Assembly (NCBI GenBank): GCA_027946555.1
Contig: JAPEVC010000119.1
Coordinates: 49,049-113,048 of the forward strand
Length of the DNA: 64,000 nt
Origin: Gnomoniopsis sp. IMI 355080
Taxonomy: Eukaryota; Ascomycota; Sordariomycetes; Diaporthales; Gnomoniaceae
Direction: 5' to 3'
Shown one piece after another: positions 11,295 to 21,548 of this stretch; the stretch's first letter is position 1; every line of letters begins with the position of its first letter. Under the pieces are notes generated by a model. That model was given only the letters and a program-made list of their open reading frames with translations. It made no database searches and had not been told where the DNA came from. The translations under genes were made by a program, and so were the position numbers.

Positions 11295-12272
11295 TCAGAA
11301 AAACCACACTCGGGTTACGTATTCTCCTAGCAGACTTGCAGTCAGACTGCCACCGACCATCAAGCTACCCCGGGAAAACCACCAACCACAAATCTCAGGG
11401 CTCTTGAGATCCACTCGCTGAATCATGATCACAAGAAGGAGAGCCGTGTAAGCGACACCAACGTGATACGCGATCCCAGCCTTCCCAAACGAGCCAGTAA
11501 ACAGTAGCAGACCTATTTGGGCTGTCGACAGCAAATATAGTACCATCTTAATCTTCTGCTCAAAGAGGACGCTCATGGCCTTGTTTCCCATCTTCTTATC
11601 ACCTTCAATATCTTGGAAGGCGTATATCGTGTCGTAGACCATGGTCCACAGAATGTAGCTGACAGCAAGAGCAAGGAGTGCCAGGCCTTGTGAGGAAAAG
11701 CGAAGAAGACCTAGTCGAATTGGATCCACACCAGCGGCGGCGCATCCAAAAGGAATACCCATGGAAAGAGAAAGTCCAAGAACAGCCTGCGCGTAGTAGG
11801 TGAATCGCTTCGCATAGGGATATATAGTCCCGCTCGTGATGACGGGTACAAGGTACGGCAGACAGTCTGGTAGAAACGTTCCCGCAACTGAAAATAGGAG
11901 GATGTACTCGGCTGCCATGAAAATGAGCCCTTCCGAGGCAGAGATTGCACCACGAGCTATGGGTCGAACTTTGGAGCGGTTCACATGTTTGTCGACCTCA
12001 CGATCCACAAAGTCATTCCAGGTGCAGCCGATGCTGCGAACGATGAAGGCGATTCCGAGGAGTACCATGTTCAGCCTAATCAACTCAACAGGAGACAGGG
12101 AGTTGTGTTTGATTGAAGCTGCGAAGAGGCTGCCGAATAGATAAGGGAAATAAATGTAAAGGATGCCGGCAGGTTTGTGAATGCGCATGAGCTCCGCATA
12201 TGGAATCCACGACTCTGGAAGCCATGATAGAAACCCATTGGTCGGCGTGGTGTAAATGGTAGCTTCATTCAT
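11295..12272 (-). CDS. UbiA-family aromatic prenyltransferase
   Basis: Intramembrane prenyltransferase that attaches a prenyl diphosphate chain to an aromatic or phenolic acid. Relatives in fungal meroterpenoid pathways include Trt2, AusN, Pyr6 and MpaA. The single exon encodes 325 residues with about eight or nine membrane helices. The first magnesium-binding aspartate motif NDFVDREVD is at residues 86-94. The second is YAFQDIEGDKK at about 217-227, followed by MGNKAMSV. The N-terminal AELMRIHKPAGILYIYFPY matches family members. The open frame extends four codons upstream without an ATG, so the ATG at 12272 is the start. It faces the FAD monooxygenase across a shared 950-bp upstream region. 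A housekeeping Coq2/Cox10 role is less likely: there is no mitochondrial presequence, and the neighbourhood includes a Pyr4-type cyclase. Confidence 0.92.
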   Translation of the reverse strand: MNEATIYTTPTNGFLSWLPESWIPYAELMRIHKPAGILYIYFPYLFGSLFAASIKHNSLSPVELIRLNMVLLGIAFIVRSIGCTWNDFVDREVDKHVNRSKVRPIARGAISASEGLIFMAAEYILLFSVAGTFLPDCLPYLVPVITSGTIYPYAKRFTYYAQAVLGLSLSMGIPFGCAAAGVDPIRLGLLRFSSQGLALLALAVSYILWTMVYDTIYAFQDIEGDKKMGNKAMSVLFEQKIKMVLYLLSTAQIGLLLFTGSFGKAGIAYHVGVAYTALLLVIMIQRVDLKSPEICGWWFSRGSLMVGGSLTASLLGEYVTRVWFF

Positions 12273-13225
12273 TTTGAGAAGCAATAAGTTTTTGAGGAAA
12301 TTCTTGTAGTAAGTTCAAAAATCTCAGACGACAGCTTTTCATGCTTGGGTTCCCCTCGACTCAGATTGGGGCTCTGTTTTATGATATACCTGGATTTCAA
12401 CGCCAAGTCACACCTCCCAATTACCACAGAGCCATACAAACCAATACAAATCGTTGATTCACTCGTTTGTGAACAGATAAGATATTTTGAGCTGGAATTA
12501 CTCCTCACACACGGGCTCTGTCTTCGGGCTGGTTTGTCCAGTACCCTCTCACCGAATTACACCGAACTATTTTGATTCGCCGTTCCCTGACCACCACGAG
12601 GTCATTTCTGTCGCCAATTCTTTTCATAATATTCCGAAGGATCGGTCAAAATCCTTTCGTCAACTATCTAATGCCGTCATGCAGTCTAGACAAGATGCTG
12701 GCGTCGCGGGCCAGGTCCTGGTTACGATATCTGATACGACGTCGTTTTAACTACAATTTTCCACTCAGCCCTTCTAGTCTGGATTCGCAGAATAGCCCAA
12801 GACTCTATTTTAACTATAAGTTTGTACTATGTACCTAGGTATCTAGGTCCTCTTCCGAGGTACCCGAACAAGTACCCAGTACGTCTTATGTTCAGGGCAC
12901 ATAAGTGAGTATCCCCGATGGCTTAAGCCCACAGTTGACAGCCCCCACATCACATCTAACTCCCTTCGAGCTAATAGTTCGATCCTGCTGGATCAACAAT
13001 TTTCAATAGCTCTGTAACTCTGTTCATGTCACATGAGAACTCAGCGGCACAGCCAACTCGGTAAATTTAAACCATCTTAGCTAACGTGACAATGAAAGAG
13101 GACCGCGCCGTTTGACCAAATACTCAACTGGCACTTTCAAGTCCCTCGAATTGTATGAGAGGCAATTATCTTTATTGTATCCTTCGTATGACGACTTCCG
13201 GTGAAACTTTATTCAAGTGCTGACC
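12273..13225. promoter_or_regulatory. Probable bidirectional promoter (UbiA / FMO)
   Basis: Head-to-head upstream region of the prenyltransferase (-) and FAD monooxygenase (+). No gene is seen. Around 12831-12870 there is a dense group of palindromic words: ACCTAGGT at about 12833, a partial copy TCTAGGT soon after, and CCTCTTCCGAGG, an inverted CCTC/GAGG pair with a 4-base spacer. These are candidate binding sites by pattern only. Confidence 0.4.
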
Positions 13226-14629
13226 ATGCGAGTGTTGATCGTTGGAAGTGGCCTTTGCGGACTGGCTTCCGCTCTAGTCCTGCGTCAGGCGGGTCATGAT
13301 GTGACTGTGCTCGAGCGAATGCCCGAGCTTAGAGAGGTACGAACAAAATAATTCCGGTACACCTCTCAAATTAATGAGAAATTTTCTAAATGAGTCACAG
13401 ATTGGTGCTGGTATTCAATTGTCTCCGAATGCCACCCGACTCCTGGGGCAATGGGGCATCCTCAGCGAGGTTCGCAAGTACGCCTTTCAGCCCGAGACTG
13501 GAAGCATGCGATCTTACGAAGGAGCCCTCATCTCTAAACCACCACCCGGAGCCGTGATTGAGCGCATTTACCAATGGCCGTATCTCGTTGTTCACCGTGC
13601 CGACCTGCTCAAGGTTTTGCACTCTGCAGCGGTTAAACACGGTGTCATAATCAAGCTTGGCTGCGAAGTTGCCGAGCTCGATTTTGACAAGCCAAGCCTG
13701 AAGCTTGCAACGGGAGACGTTTACACAGCAGATGTTATTCTAGGTGCTGATGGAGAGCGATCCTTTTGCAGGAGTGCATTAATAGGCCGAGCTGATCTTC
13801 CCGAGAGCACAGGTGATGTGGTCTTCCGTATAGCTGTCCCACGGCCAGATATCACACAAGGGCATCCCTCTTGGGAGATCATGCAGCGTGCAAGTGTCAA
13901 TCTCTGGCTAGGCCCGGATGCGCATGCCGTCTCTTATCTTCTGAAGGACGACATTCTCAACGTCGTCGTGGTACACGCCGAAAGGAACACGTCGCGGGAA
14001 GTCATGTATGGCCCACAACCAGCTGACCTGGACGAGCTCAAAGCTACCCTTGATGGGTGGGATCCTTCAATTCAAGGACTACTAGACGTTCACCAATCCA
14101 ACTGCACCATGTGGAATTTGTTGCAGATCAGAGAAGTGCCCGGATGGCGTCACTCCAGCGGCCGCTTTGTGCTGACTGGCGACGCAGCGCATGCAATACT
14201 CCCCTACTTGTAAGCATGAGCCTTATTACTGTAAGAAACCGAACACGAAAAAATGACTGATCAAATATTTTGCCGATTTGTAGGGCGCAAGGGGCCGCTC
14301 AAGCGTTCGAGGATGCTGGAGTTCTCGGTGCCATCTTTGAGCAGCTCACGCATGTTGAACAGATTCCTGATGCGCTTCGTGTCTTTGAGGAAGTTCGCAA
14401 ACCCAGGGTGTCCGAGGTCAGGAAGCGCACACTCGCGCAAAAGGCCATGTACGGGATGCTGTCAGGACCTGCGCAAGAGGAACGCGATGCAAAGCTAGCA
14501 CAAGGCCTCTCCAAGGATTCTCCCAACGCGTTGGCTGATCCGACTTTCCAGAATTGGCTTTGGGGTTACAATGCAGTGGAAGCTGGGACGAAGGCCTGGA
14601 AGGCCTATGTTTCAAGTCAGAGTTTCTAG
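13226..14629 (+). CDS. FAD-dependent monooxygenase, salicylate-hydroxylase type
   Basis: Class A flavoprotein hydroxylase using NAD(P)H and O2. Three exons (13226-13336, 13401-14209, 14284-14629) give 421 residues, the usual length for salicylate hydroxylase-like enzymes. The N-terminal FAD site is VLIVGSGLCGLASALVL. It is followed by the ERMPELREIGAGIQLSPNA stretch, which is typical of the salicylate 1-monooxygenase group. The HRADLL element and the second FAD motif GDAAHAILPYLAQGAAQAFE are complete. It lacks the long C-terminal membrane region of PaxM-type epoxidases. It most likely hydroxylates, possibly with decarboxylation, an aromatic ring, perhaps the acceptor that the UbiA enzyme prenylates. 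A role as epoxidase is possible but not suggested by the sequence. Confidence 0.9.
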
Positions 14630-15739
14630 AAGTCAGCACAATAAATCCGAAGTGGAAGACGGGCCAGCTATGCAACTACATTGGACACACCATGACAAGA
14701 CAAGGTACTACCCAGGAGAACGTAGATATCGAGAGTTGATGGTTCCTTTGTTAGTGCATAATTGCATAGGTATGTACTGTATTTAGACAGAGAATCGTTA
14801 ATTAGAGCACTGAGTCACATATCCTACCTAGGTAAGTCCTCTGATCGGTCATCGACGTAGAATCCTTGAAGCATATGTAAAATTTAGTACTATCAATGAG
14901 ACGACATTTAAAGTACACGAAAATGAAGTCTCTGATATTTCTTTCCTACCCTGGCCGCTTTAGATACTTGTGCAGGTTGTCTTGAGCTTGTGGGGCGGAT
15001 GGATATTGAAATGTCGCCTTCTCCCCGCCAGTCTTGCCAAGCTGGAAGCTGGTCTATATTTGAGGTCTCCAGGCTTATAAAGTCTTTGCCTTATAGACCA
15101 TAAGAATGATAGTCCATTAACATGACGAACTTGTGGTCTTGGAAAACAATCAGGACCTGTCCTCGGTCGCCAGCAATGAGAGCGACGTGTTTTCCGGATC
15201 TGTTTGTAAATACCTGAAACTCCACGGCGAGGGACAGTCCAGAGATTACTTCTATCATTTTTGCCCTGGCCGACGATATTTTGGGAGACACTTGTAATAT
15301 GCATACGGGGACCGCAATCGCACCGCGTCTCAACTACATAATCGTTTCGATATGACATATACCTGAGTAACAGCACTCGTTTCTTTTCTTGAAATACATA
15401 AAAGAACCAGGAATCCAAAAACCTGTTGCGTGTTTGAGTAGCTATTTGCCCATCAGATCGGGCCGCACAATTGAACTTGCTCTATCTTCGTTACACGTCT
15501 CCATGGTATCTTTTCGACCGTCTGCGGCGACTCCGCCCTTCTCCATTCTCCAGTATAACCGATTCAGGATTCTGTTTCCCACACCGCTCGACTCATCCAT
15601 CTTTGAGTCGCCTACCACTCGCCTTCCAACTAGGGCAGACGGTGGCGGGATCTCGCCATTAGGCACTGGGATGTATCCTTTGCGTGCTTGCGCAAGGCGC
15701 TTTTGAAAGACTGTTGCGGCTGGTGTTAACAGCGATGTA
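14630..15739. other. Convergent intergenic region
   Basis: No gene is called. An 80-codon frame at 15091-15333 (-) has a fairly protein-like composition, with alternating hydrophobic strands, but no family is recognised and it has no flanking exons I can support. An ACCTAGGT palindrome is at about 14827. Confidence 0.4.
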
Positions 15740-17703
15740 TCACAAAGGGGAAGTCATTACTGTTACAAGCTTACCCTTTCGCTTGTCTGAGGCGAATTTG
15801 GAATCAAGATGTTCCCGGAACCGCATCCACCCCTTTAACGCCTCGCCCTTCACCAGACCGAGCTCTTCTAATGGCATTTGTAATGCGCTTATGTCGTGCG
15901 GAGGCTCGAGCGAATACAACCTTCCCTGTCTGTCCACTCTGTAACGGATCATGTGGTCCTCAAATGGCGGCAGCGGATCGCCCGCACAAACGCCTTTGTA
16001 CAGCTTTGCCTGGCTAGCCTCACAGGAATTACCAGAAAAAAGCTCTTCGAAGTTGCTAGAGTCGAACGAAGTATCAATCTGCTGGGTGTCGATGTCTTGC
16101 TGGCCCCTGAGTTGGGTCGCAGAAGTGGTATTATCAGAAGCGGTCCGTGACGGCGGAGTGTGGTTGTCCCTGTAATCTTCGATTTCAACTGCGGCGCCTT
16201 GCGCGCTGGCAAGTGCCCAAGCCGCGAATCGCGAAATGGCGCGGTACTGGTGTTTTGCGATATCAATGTGGCCTAACGTGGGCGCAGCGTGTGGACCGTC
16301 GTCGAAAACTAACAACTCGACGTCCGTGGGAGGAAATTTATCGATCTCCGCCGGATTCTCGTTATTCAACGTCACGATTCCGTTAGAAAGTGGGAATTTC
16401 GTGGGGTCGGCCATCTTGTGAGCGAGATACAGTTGCTCATCGCGCAGGAGCTCACCGCCTCCTACTATGACCTGGCATGGACAAAGTCCGCCAAGCGTAG
16501 CTGCATATATTGGTGACACTAATGGATAAGTGAGCTGTGAATTTGGAGCGTACATGTTGACTTGTTCGGTGACGGTGTGAGGTTTGCCGTCAACATCGAC
16601 CACTAAGTCAGGTGGCAGGAGTGGATTTTCCTTTATTCCCAGCACGCGTCTTTCCTCAGGTGTTGGAGGCGGCCACGCTAGAGAAGGCTTGGAGTGAAAC
16701 CCGTGGCTTGGAACATAGTCGAAGGGCGCAGGCTCAGTGATGCTGGGAAATGAGTGGGTGAGATCGACCCAAGGAGAAATCAGACTTGCGCCTGCTGGCA
16801 TTGGGAGCCTTTGGTCTCGGATGATGAGAAGTAGCGCAAGGCTTAGAGCACCTCCTGCCGAGTCGCCCGCGAGTACGACATGTTCTGGTTGCCTATTTGA
16901 GCGAGATGTTAGTATAAAGTATAGAAAAACTTTCAGGTTAATTTTGGGGACTTTCACCATGGTTAGGAGATACAGATACGCCGAAACAACGTCCTGTATA
17001 GCACATGGAAATGGGAATTGTGGTGCTAATCGATATCTCGGAGCAAAGCATCTCCCTTTCAGCCTGGAACAAGAGCATCAGTGACATGGAATTTTCAGAC
17101 CTTTGGAGGCATGCTCACTTCCTGGCGTGCCGCTGGATTTGCAAATCGTGCCCGACGCCGCCTAGATAATACGCGCCACCGTGAAGATAAAATATAACCT
17201 TCTTACCACTGTCGCCTTTCCTCACGCGCTCCTCATAGTCAACCTTCATCTCCACCCACTGCGCCCTGACGAGCTCACTCCCGGGCTTTCGCCATTGCCA
17301 CCACGTCTGCCCTACTACGTCAAGATTTGGCCCTAGCTGTCTCTTTACCAGGTCGGCCGCGAGGTCATAATACGATGTTGGAACATCCACATCTTCGACG
17401 CGCACCGAGAGGGGCGCGGGCGTGTGTCTGGAGGTCGTTGCGGTCAAGTCCTCGATGGCGGACACACAGACAAGTTTCAGAATCTGGCGCATGAGCCGGA
17501 GTGACTCTTGGAACACAGAATCGTCTGTCTGCGACGTGTCTTTGTTCTGTGAAGGCAGATTGGATGCTGTGTGTTTCTTCCGTATCTTCGGCTTATTAGC
17601 ATTGTGTTGTATCAGTGAAGAGAGCATCGCTTACTTGTGCGAGGGCCGTCCTGGCCATGCCAGGACCCACCAGCCTCGTCGCAGTGACGAGATCGATCGT
17701 CAT
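15740..17703 (-). CDS. Alpha/beta hydrolase (HSL-type lipase/esterase), probably frameshifted
   Basis: Serine hydrolase of the hormone-sensitive-lipase family. The start MTIDLVTATRLVGPG (exon 17703-17635), a 43-nt intron and a second exon (17591-17119) carry the oxyanion motif HGGAYYLGG. The long last exon (to 15740) carries the nucleophile motif GDSAGG and a late GPHAAP-type histidine segment. About 150 polar residues follow, including a conserved-looking LPPFEDHMIRYRVDRQG stretch. Between them, exon sequence around 17064-16958 encodes the expected RYRLAPQFPFP motif, but one base too many at 17040-17042 (GGG on the + strand) puts the upstream LKGRCFAP part in a different frame. The next junction also fails to join cleanly at the expected place. 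The gene is therefore either recently broken or carries a sequence error. It may mark the edge of the terpenoid locus. Confidence 0.75.
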
Positions 17704-18507
17704 GATGAAGTCTACCCTGGCAGGAAAAAGGTATAGTGATCAATAGAGACGTTGTCACAAGGGGCGTTAACCTTTTGAGCCGTATTATACGAGCGAAGGG
17801 CAGCATATATAAATGCAGCACCTCCAATTTAAAGTCCGGCGTTTTGTGGTGGAGCTCTAAGCAAGGCGCAGCAACACATCATCGGAGACGTTTGGTTAAA
17901 CTAATAAAGTTTCCAAATTTGGTAATTCTCAAGAGAACAGATTGCGACGATGGGCCTTGGTGGCAGCAACTGTCATGCCACTGAGGCCGAGGTCAATGCA
18001 GAACAATTAGGTGCAACATGCCTGTCGGAGCAAGTGTCTTGATCCTTGTTCTATAACAGACCTTATTACGGTGACTCTCGTACTCTGTAGATCCTGGAGC
18101 GTGGGGAAATCCATGAGGCGACGCATAAATTGCCTCACATGGCGTAGCGCAGACGCTGGCGCTTGACTATGGGACCCTGAACCGCCTGAGTGACCGACAG
18201 TGTGGTTGATGAGACCCTCACCTTGGCTGTATTAGTTGAAAGGATATAAACCCATAGCATGTTCAAGTCTCTTGACATCCCAACACCCAACTTGTGTGCA
18301 CTTAGGATTGTGCTTTCCTAAACGATGTCGTGCTGTGTTGTCAGTCACAGATAGCCGCCCGAGAGCATTGGCATGGACAATTGGAAATCATACAGTGCCG
18401 GTTGCAAATAGACGCTCAATCTCTTCTTCATCGTACTGGGCATAGATGGCTAGGAGTCGCTAAATTGGGTATCGAGTGAGAGATTTACTTCTCCGCTCGA
18501 CTTAGTC
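17704..18507. other. Intergenic, no gene seen
   Basis: Upstream of the hydrolase (-) and downstream of SDA1 (-). Only short open frames without motif are present. Confidence 0.5.
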
Positions 18508-20733
18508 TCAGCCTAAATTGCCTCTCTTTCCGCCCCTCTTGCTCCGCGCCACATGCTGCGTTAAGATCTTTTTGGTGTCCATCAGACTACGTTTGTTCTT
18601 TTGCTTCGCCTTACCGAGAGTCATCAAGAAATTTTTCTTGCGCGCCTTGTCCTTATTCGTCGTCGACTTGCCCTCGGCCTCTTTCTTGGACTTGCGGATG
18701 GCGTGCGTGGACTTGTGCTCCTCTCTGTCCGGCTTGCCCTCCCTAGCTAAAGCAATCCGCTCCTCCTTGGTCGTCTTGCGCAGCTTGGCGGGCAGCTCGA
18801 TCTGCTCGGCCGTCAGGGGATCGTCGGCATGGCGGGCTGCCAGTTCCTTTGCGTGTTTGGAGCGGTTGCCCATGGCGCTGTCCACGCTGGCTGCAAGGCG
18901 CAGCTCCTGTAACTTGGCGAGATCTGCTGGCGTGAGGATGGTGGTTGTGGCAAGCTTTGAAATGCGCTGGATCTCTTCTTGCGCTTCTTTCTTTTCCGTA
19001 TCAACCAATATCGGTGCATCAGATGAGCCCTGTCTTTGGCGTTTAGGAGCTGGCTCTTCATCTTCGGACTCGCTCGACACCGCAATCCAGTCCCCGGATT
19101 CACTACTGTCGACTGAAGCGACTTCCCAACCATCATCCTCTGAAGCATCGTCATCCTTTTCCGGCTCCTCATCACTGCCAGCGTCCTCCGGAAGACCCTT
19201 TTCGACGCGCTTTCGCTTCTTCTCCTCCTCCTTCCACTTCTCAAGCAGCTCAAGGCCTTCGATGCCACCAGCCTCTTCCTCGCCAAACTTGTGCTGGTTC
19301 AACGTCCCGCTCCGTATGCCCATCGTAGCATTTTTGCCACGGTCCCTCTTCTTCAACAGCTCTGCACCGACCTCGCGGTACAGAGACAACAGGCCCTTTG
19401 CCGCCATCATGACTCCCTTGTCCTTGCTCTTCCGGTACTGAACCAAATCCTGCAACAGAGTCTCCGTCATGGCCAGTGGTTGACGAACACAGATTTCGCG
19501 GATGGCATTCAAGCCCGCAGCTGCAACCTCTGGTGCTGATGCTTCAGAGACGAACTCATTTGCGATCTTCATCAAGAGAGGCTCGAGTGCATCTGGTGGG
19601 ACAAGGCTGTGAGTGGCTTGTGCCAGAGATGCCAGAAAAGAGGTGACGGATGCTTGTTTGGGCGTAAGAAACTTGATGAACCAAGAATAGAGTGATATCA
19701 CGGTGAGCTTGTGCAGACCAATCAGACGTGTAACCAGCTGCAGAACGAGAAGCTTGTTCTCCAGTGCCAACTTCGCCTTCGTGTTTGACAAGTGCTTCTG
19801 GAACAGCTGCTCTGCGAAACCTTGAGGATCGTGGAGCAGGTGAAATGCGGAGAAGTTCAGCGGATGTGGTGCGTTCTTCTTCCGTTCTTGCTTTTTCACC
19901 TTGTCGACGGCAGCCCTGTACTTATTTGCCTGCTTCTTAGTCTTCTTGTTGATGCCGTGTTGGTGCTGCAACTTCTTCAAATCGATGGCCTCGGCATCGC
20001 TGTCATCATCGTCAACCTCTTCCCGCTCTTTGTCGCCGCCGAGGAAGAAGCGCGTGCCGCCCACGACAACTTTCTCGTTGTCGGCTAGACATGCCTCCTT
20101 CATGACTTCAACGGGCTTTGCGTCAGTCCATATTTGACGGCGCCACATCTCACGCGTTAAGCGGACCGCCCATATGCCTTTCGAGGAGGTCCTATCAGAA
20201 GTGATCATGATGGATAGCACATTTTGGATCGTTCGGTTGAGAGGATGGTTCGTATGTTTCGAGTTCGAATTGCGCAGGTCACTGACAATCTTCTGGTACA
20301 AAACTGCTCGGAGGCTCTTGCTGGGGGTTGATACAAGGATAGGAAATAGCGTGGTGAGCAGGTACTCGGAGGTGATCAACTCTTTTCTCCTGAGCAGCAC
20401 CAGGCTGCCCACAAGCTTCTCACGAACATTGGAGTCGAGGATGCCATGGTGCTCGGTCAAGATTTCTTTCAAGTCCTCGGCAAACTCCTTGGTCTCGGCC
20501 TTGAAACAATCTGCTACATGCGCGATGAAGTCGACTTTGTCGTGGAAGTCCTGCGAGACGTCTCTTGTGGCATTGGCGGGGTTGTCGAGGAAGACTTCCT
20601 TGGTCGCAAGATACGCTGTGTATTGACGGTCGAACTCGTCGTGATAACTCTTGGGATCCGATCGCACTTTGAATTGAAGACTGGCCAAGTCTGCATCAAG
20701 CTTGTCGAGCGCGCCAACTTTTCTCTTGCCCAT
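18508..20733 (-). CDS. SDA1: SDA1, 60S ribosome biogenesis/export factor
   Basis: Nucleolar protein needed for maturation and nuclear export of the 60S subunit; the yeast orthologue is Sda1. Single exon of 741 residues, close to family length. The N-terminal half is a helical repeat region with family phrases such as LRREL-like RRKELITSEYLL, KHTNHPLNRTIQNVLS and FFLGGDKEREE. The region LNFSAFHLLHDPQGFAEQLF marks the conserved SDA1 core. An acidic stretch (EEPEKDDDASEDDGWE) and a lysine-rich C-terminus (KNKRSLMDTKKILTQH, then VARSKRGGKRGNLG) complete the usual layout. The start MGKRKVGALDKLDADL is well supported. This housekeeping gene marks the end of the accessory locus on its left. Confidence 0.95.
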   Translation of the reverse strand: MGKRKVGALDKLDADLASLQFKVRSDPKSYHDEFDRQYTAYLATKEVFLDNPANATRDVSQDFHDKVDFIAHVADCFKAETKEFAEDLKEILTEHHGILDSNVREKLVGSLVLLRRKELITSEYLLTTLFPILVSTPSKSLRAVLYQKIVSDLRNSNSKHTNHPLNRTIQNVLSIMITSDRTSSKGIWAVRLTREMWRRQIWTDAKPVEVMKEACLADNEKVVVGGTRFFLGGDKEREEVDDDDSDAEAIDLKKLQHQHGINKKTKKQANKYRAAVDKVKKQERKKNAPHPLNFSAFHLLHDPQGFAEQLFQKHLSNTKAKLALENKLLVLQLVTRLIGLHKLTVISLYSWFIKFLTPKQASVTSFLASLAQATHSLVPPDALEPLLMKIANEFVSEASAPEVAAAGLNAIREICVRQPLAMTETLLQDLVQYRKSKDKGVMMAAKGLLSLYREVGAELLKKRDRGKNATMGIRSGTLNQHKFGEEEAGGIEGLELLEKWKEEEKKRKRVEKGLPEDAGSDEEPEKDDDASEDDGWEVASVDSSESGDWIAVSSESEDEEPAPKRQRQGSSDAPILVDTEKKEAQEEIQRISKLATTTILTPADLAKLQELRLAASVDSAMGNRSKHAKELAARHADDPLTAEQIELPAKLRKTTKEERIALAREGKPDREEHKSTHAIRKSKKEAEGKSTTNKDKARKKNFLMTLGKAKQKNKRSLMDTKKILTQHVARSKRGGKRGNLG

Positions 20734-21548
20734 CTTGAATGATGCAGCGCTCTTTGCAAATCCGGGTAATTATGTCGAAGAAGGCTGAGAAAATCAAGGT
20801 CCAAAATAACGATTTGCGACCAAGACTTTTGTTATCGATAAGCAGGGTCCTGCTGAGTGTGGCAGGGATCTTCTTGGTAGATGCTTAGTCATGGACGTAA
20901 CCGCAAGTCTTCCGCTTTTTATCTCCCCTATGTAAACTTCCTCTACGGACAGTGAACGTTTTCCAGCCAAAATTGGCATTGCTGGTCAAGATTCTTGCAA
21001 GATTCCAACATTTCCCAACCTGGAAGATACATTTCGGGCACTTTGGAAAAACGCCATCAATTCCTGCGGATGCTCGCACTTTGCAAACCACACACGGCGT
21101 CTCGTCATCAACTTCAGTCCTTGACAAGGCAATCACGGTCAACGTTCGCCTGCTAAAATGTGAATCAATGAGGTCGAGCTGGATCAAATCGATACCTAGG
21201 TATTGTGAACTTCCACTGCTCCCTTTGGTCACAAGCTACCGTAATTGCGTTGGATGTGCATCTAGAGAAGGAAAGAAGTAAAGAAACAAGTTGACAGCAA
21301 CTTTGAAACCTGCCCTAGTAGAGTTCCGGACGCCGTGCCTCGCATACCTCTTCTTGGTAGTCACGTAAGTGACCTCTCACGTTCCACATACCACTGCAGT
21401 CTGAGCTCCTCCGGGGAGTAGTTTCGCCAAGGACCTATCGCTGCAATGTGTTGAAACTGTAAATAATAATTCTCATAACTTTCTTTTTCTGCGTGCAGCG
21501 GTAAGTCCTGTCCGTAAGGTGTCGCTCGCACCTGCAAGCTAGGCTGAG
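20734..21548. other. Intergenic, cysteine-bearing frame of doubtful status
   Basis: This lies between two genes on the minus strand. A 115-codon frame at 20885-21232 (-) contains CVVC and CPKC pairs spaced like a small zinc ribbon, but the opposite strand is equally open and no family is recognised. It is not called as a gene. An ACCTAGGT palindrome is at about 21194. Confidence 0.35.

Noticed and set aside
20885..21232. Cysteine-pair frame (-) resembling a small zinc ribbon
   Set aside because: The opposite strand is equally open, no family is recognised, and it lies in the upstream region of SDA1.
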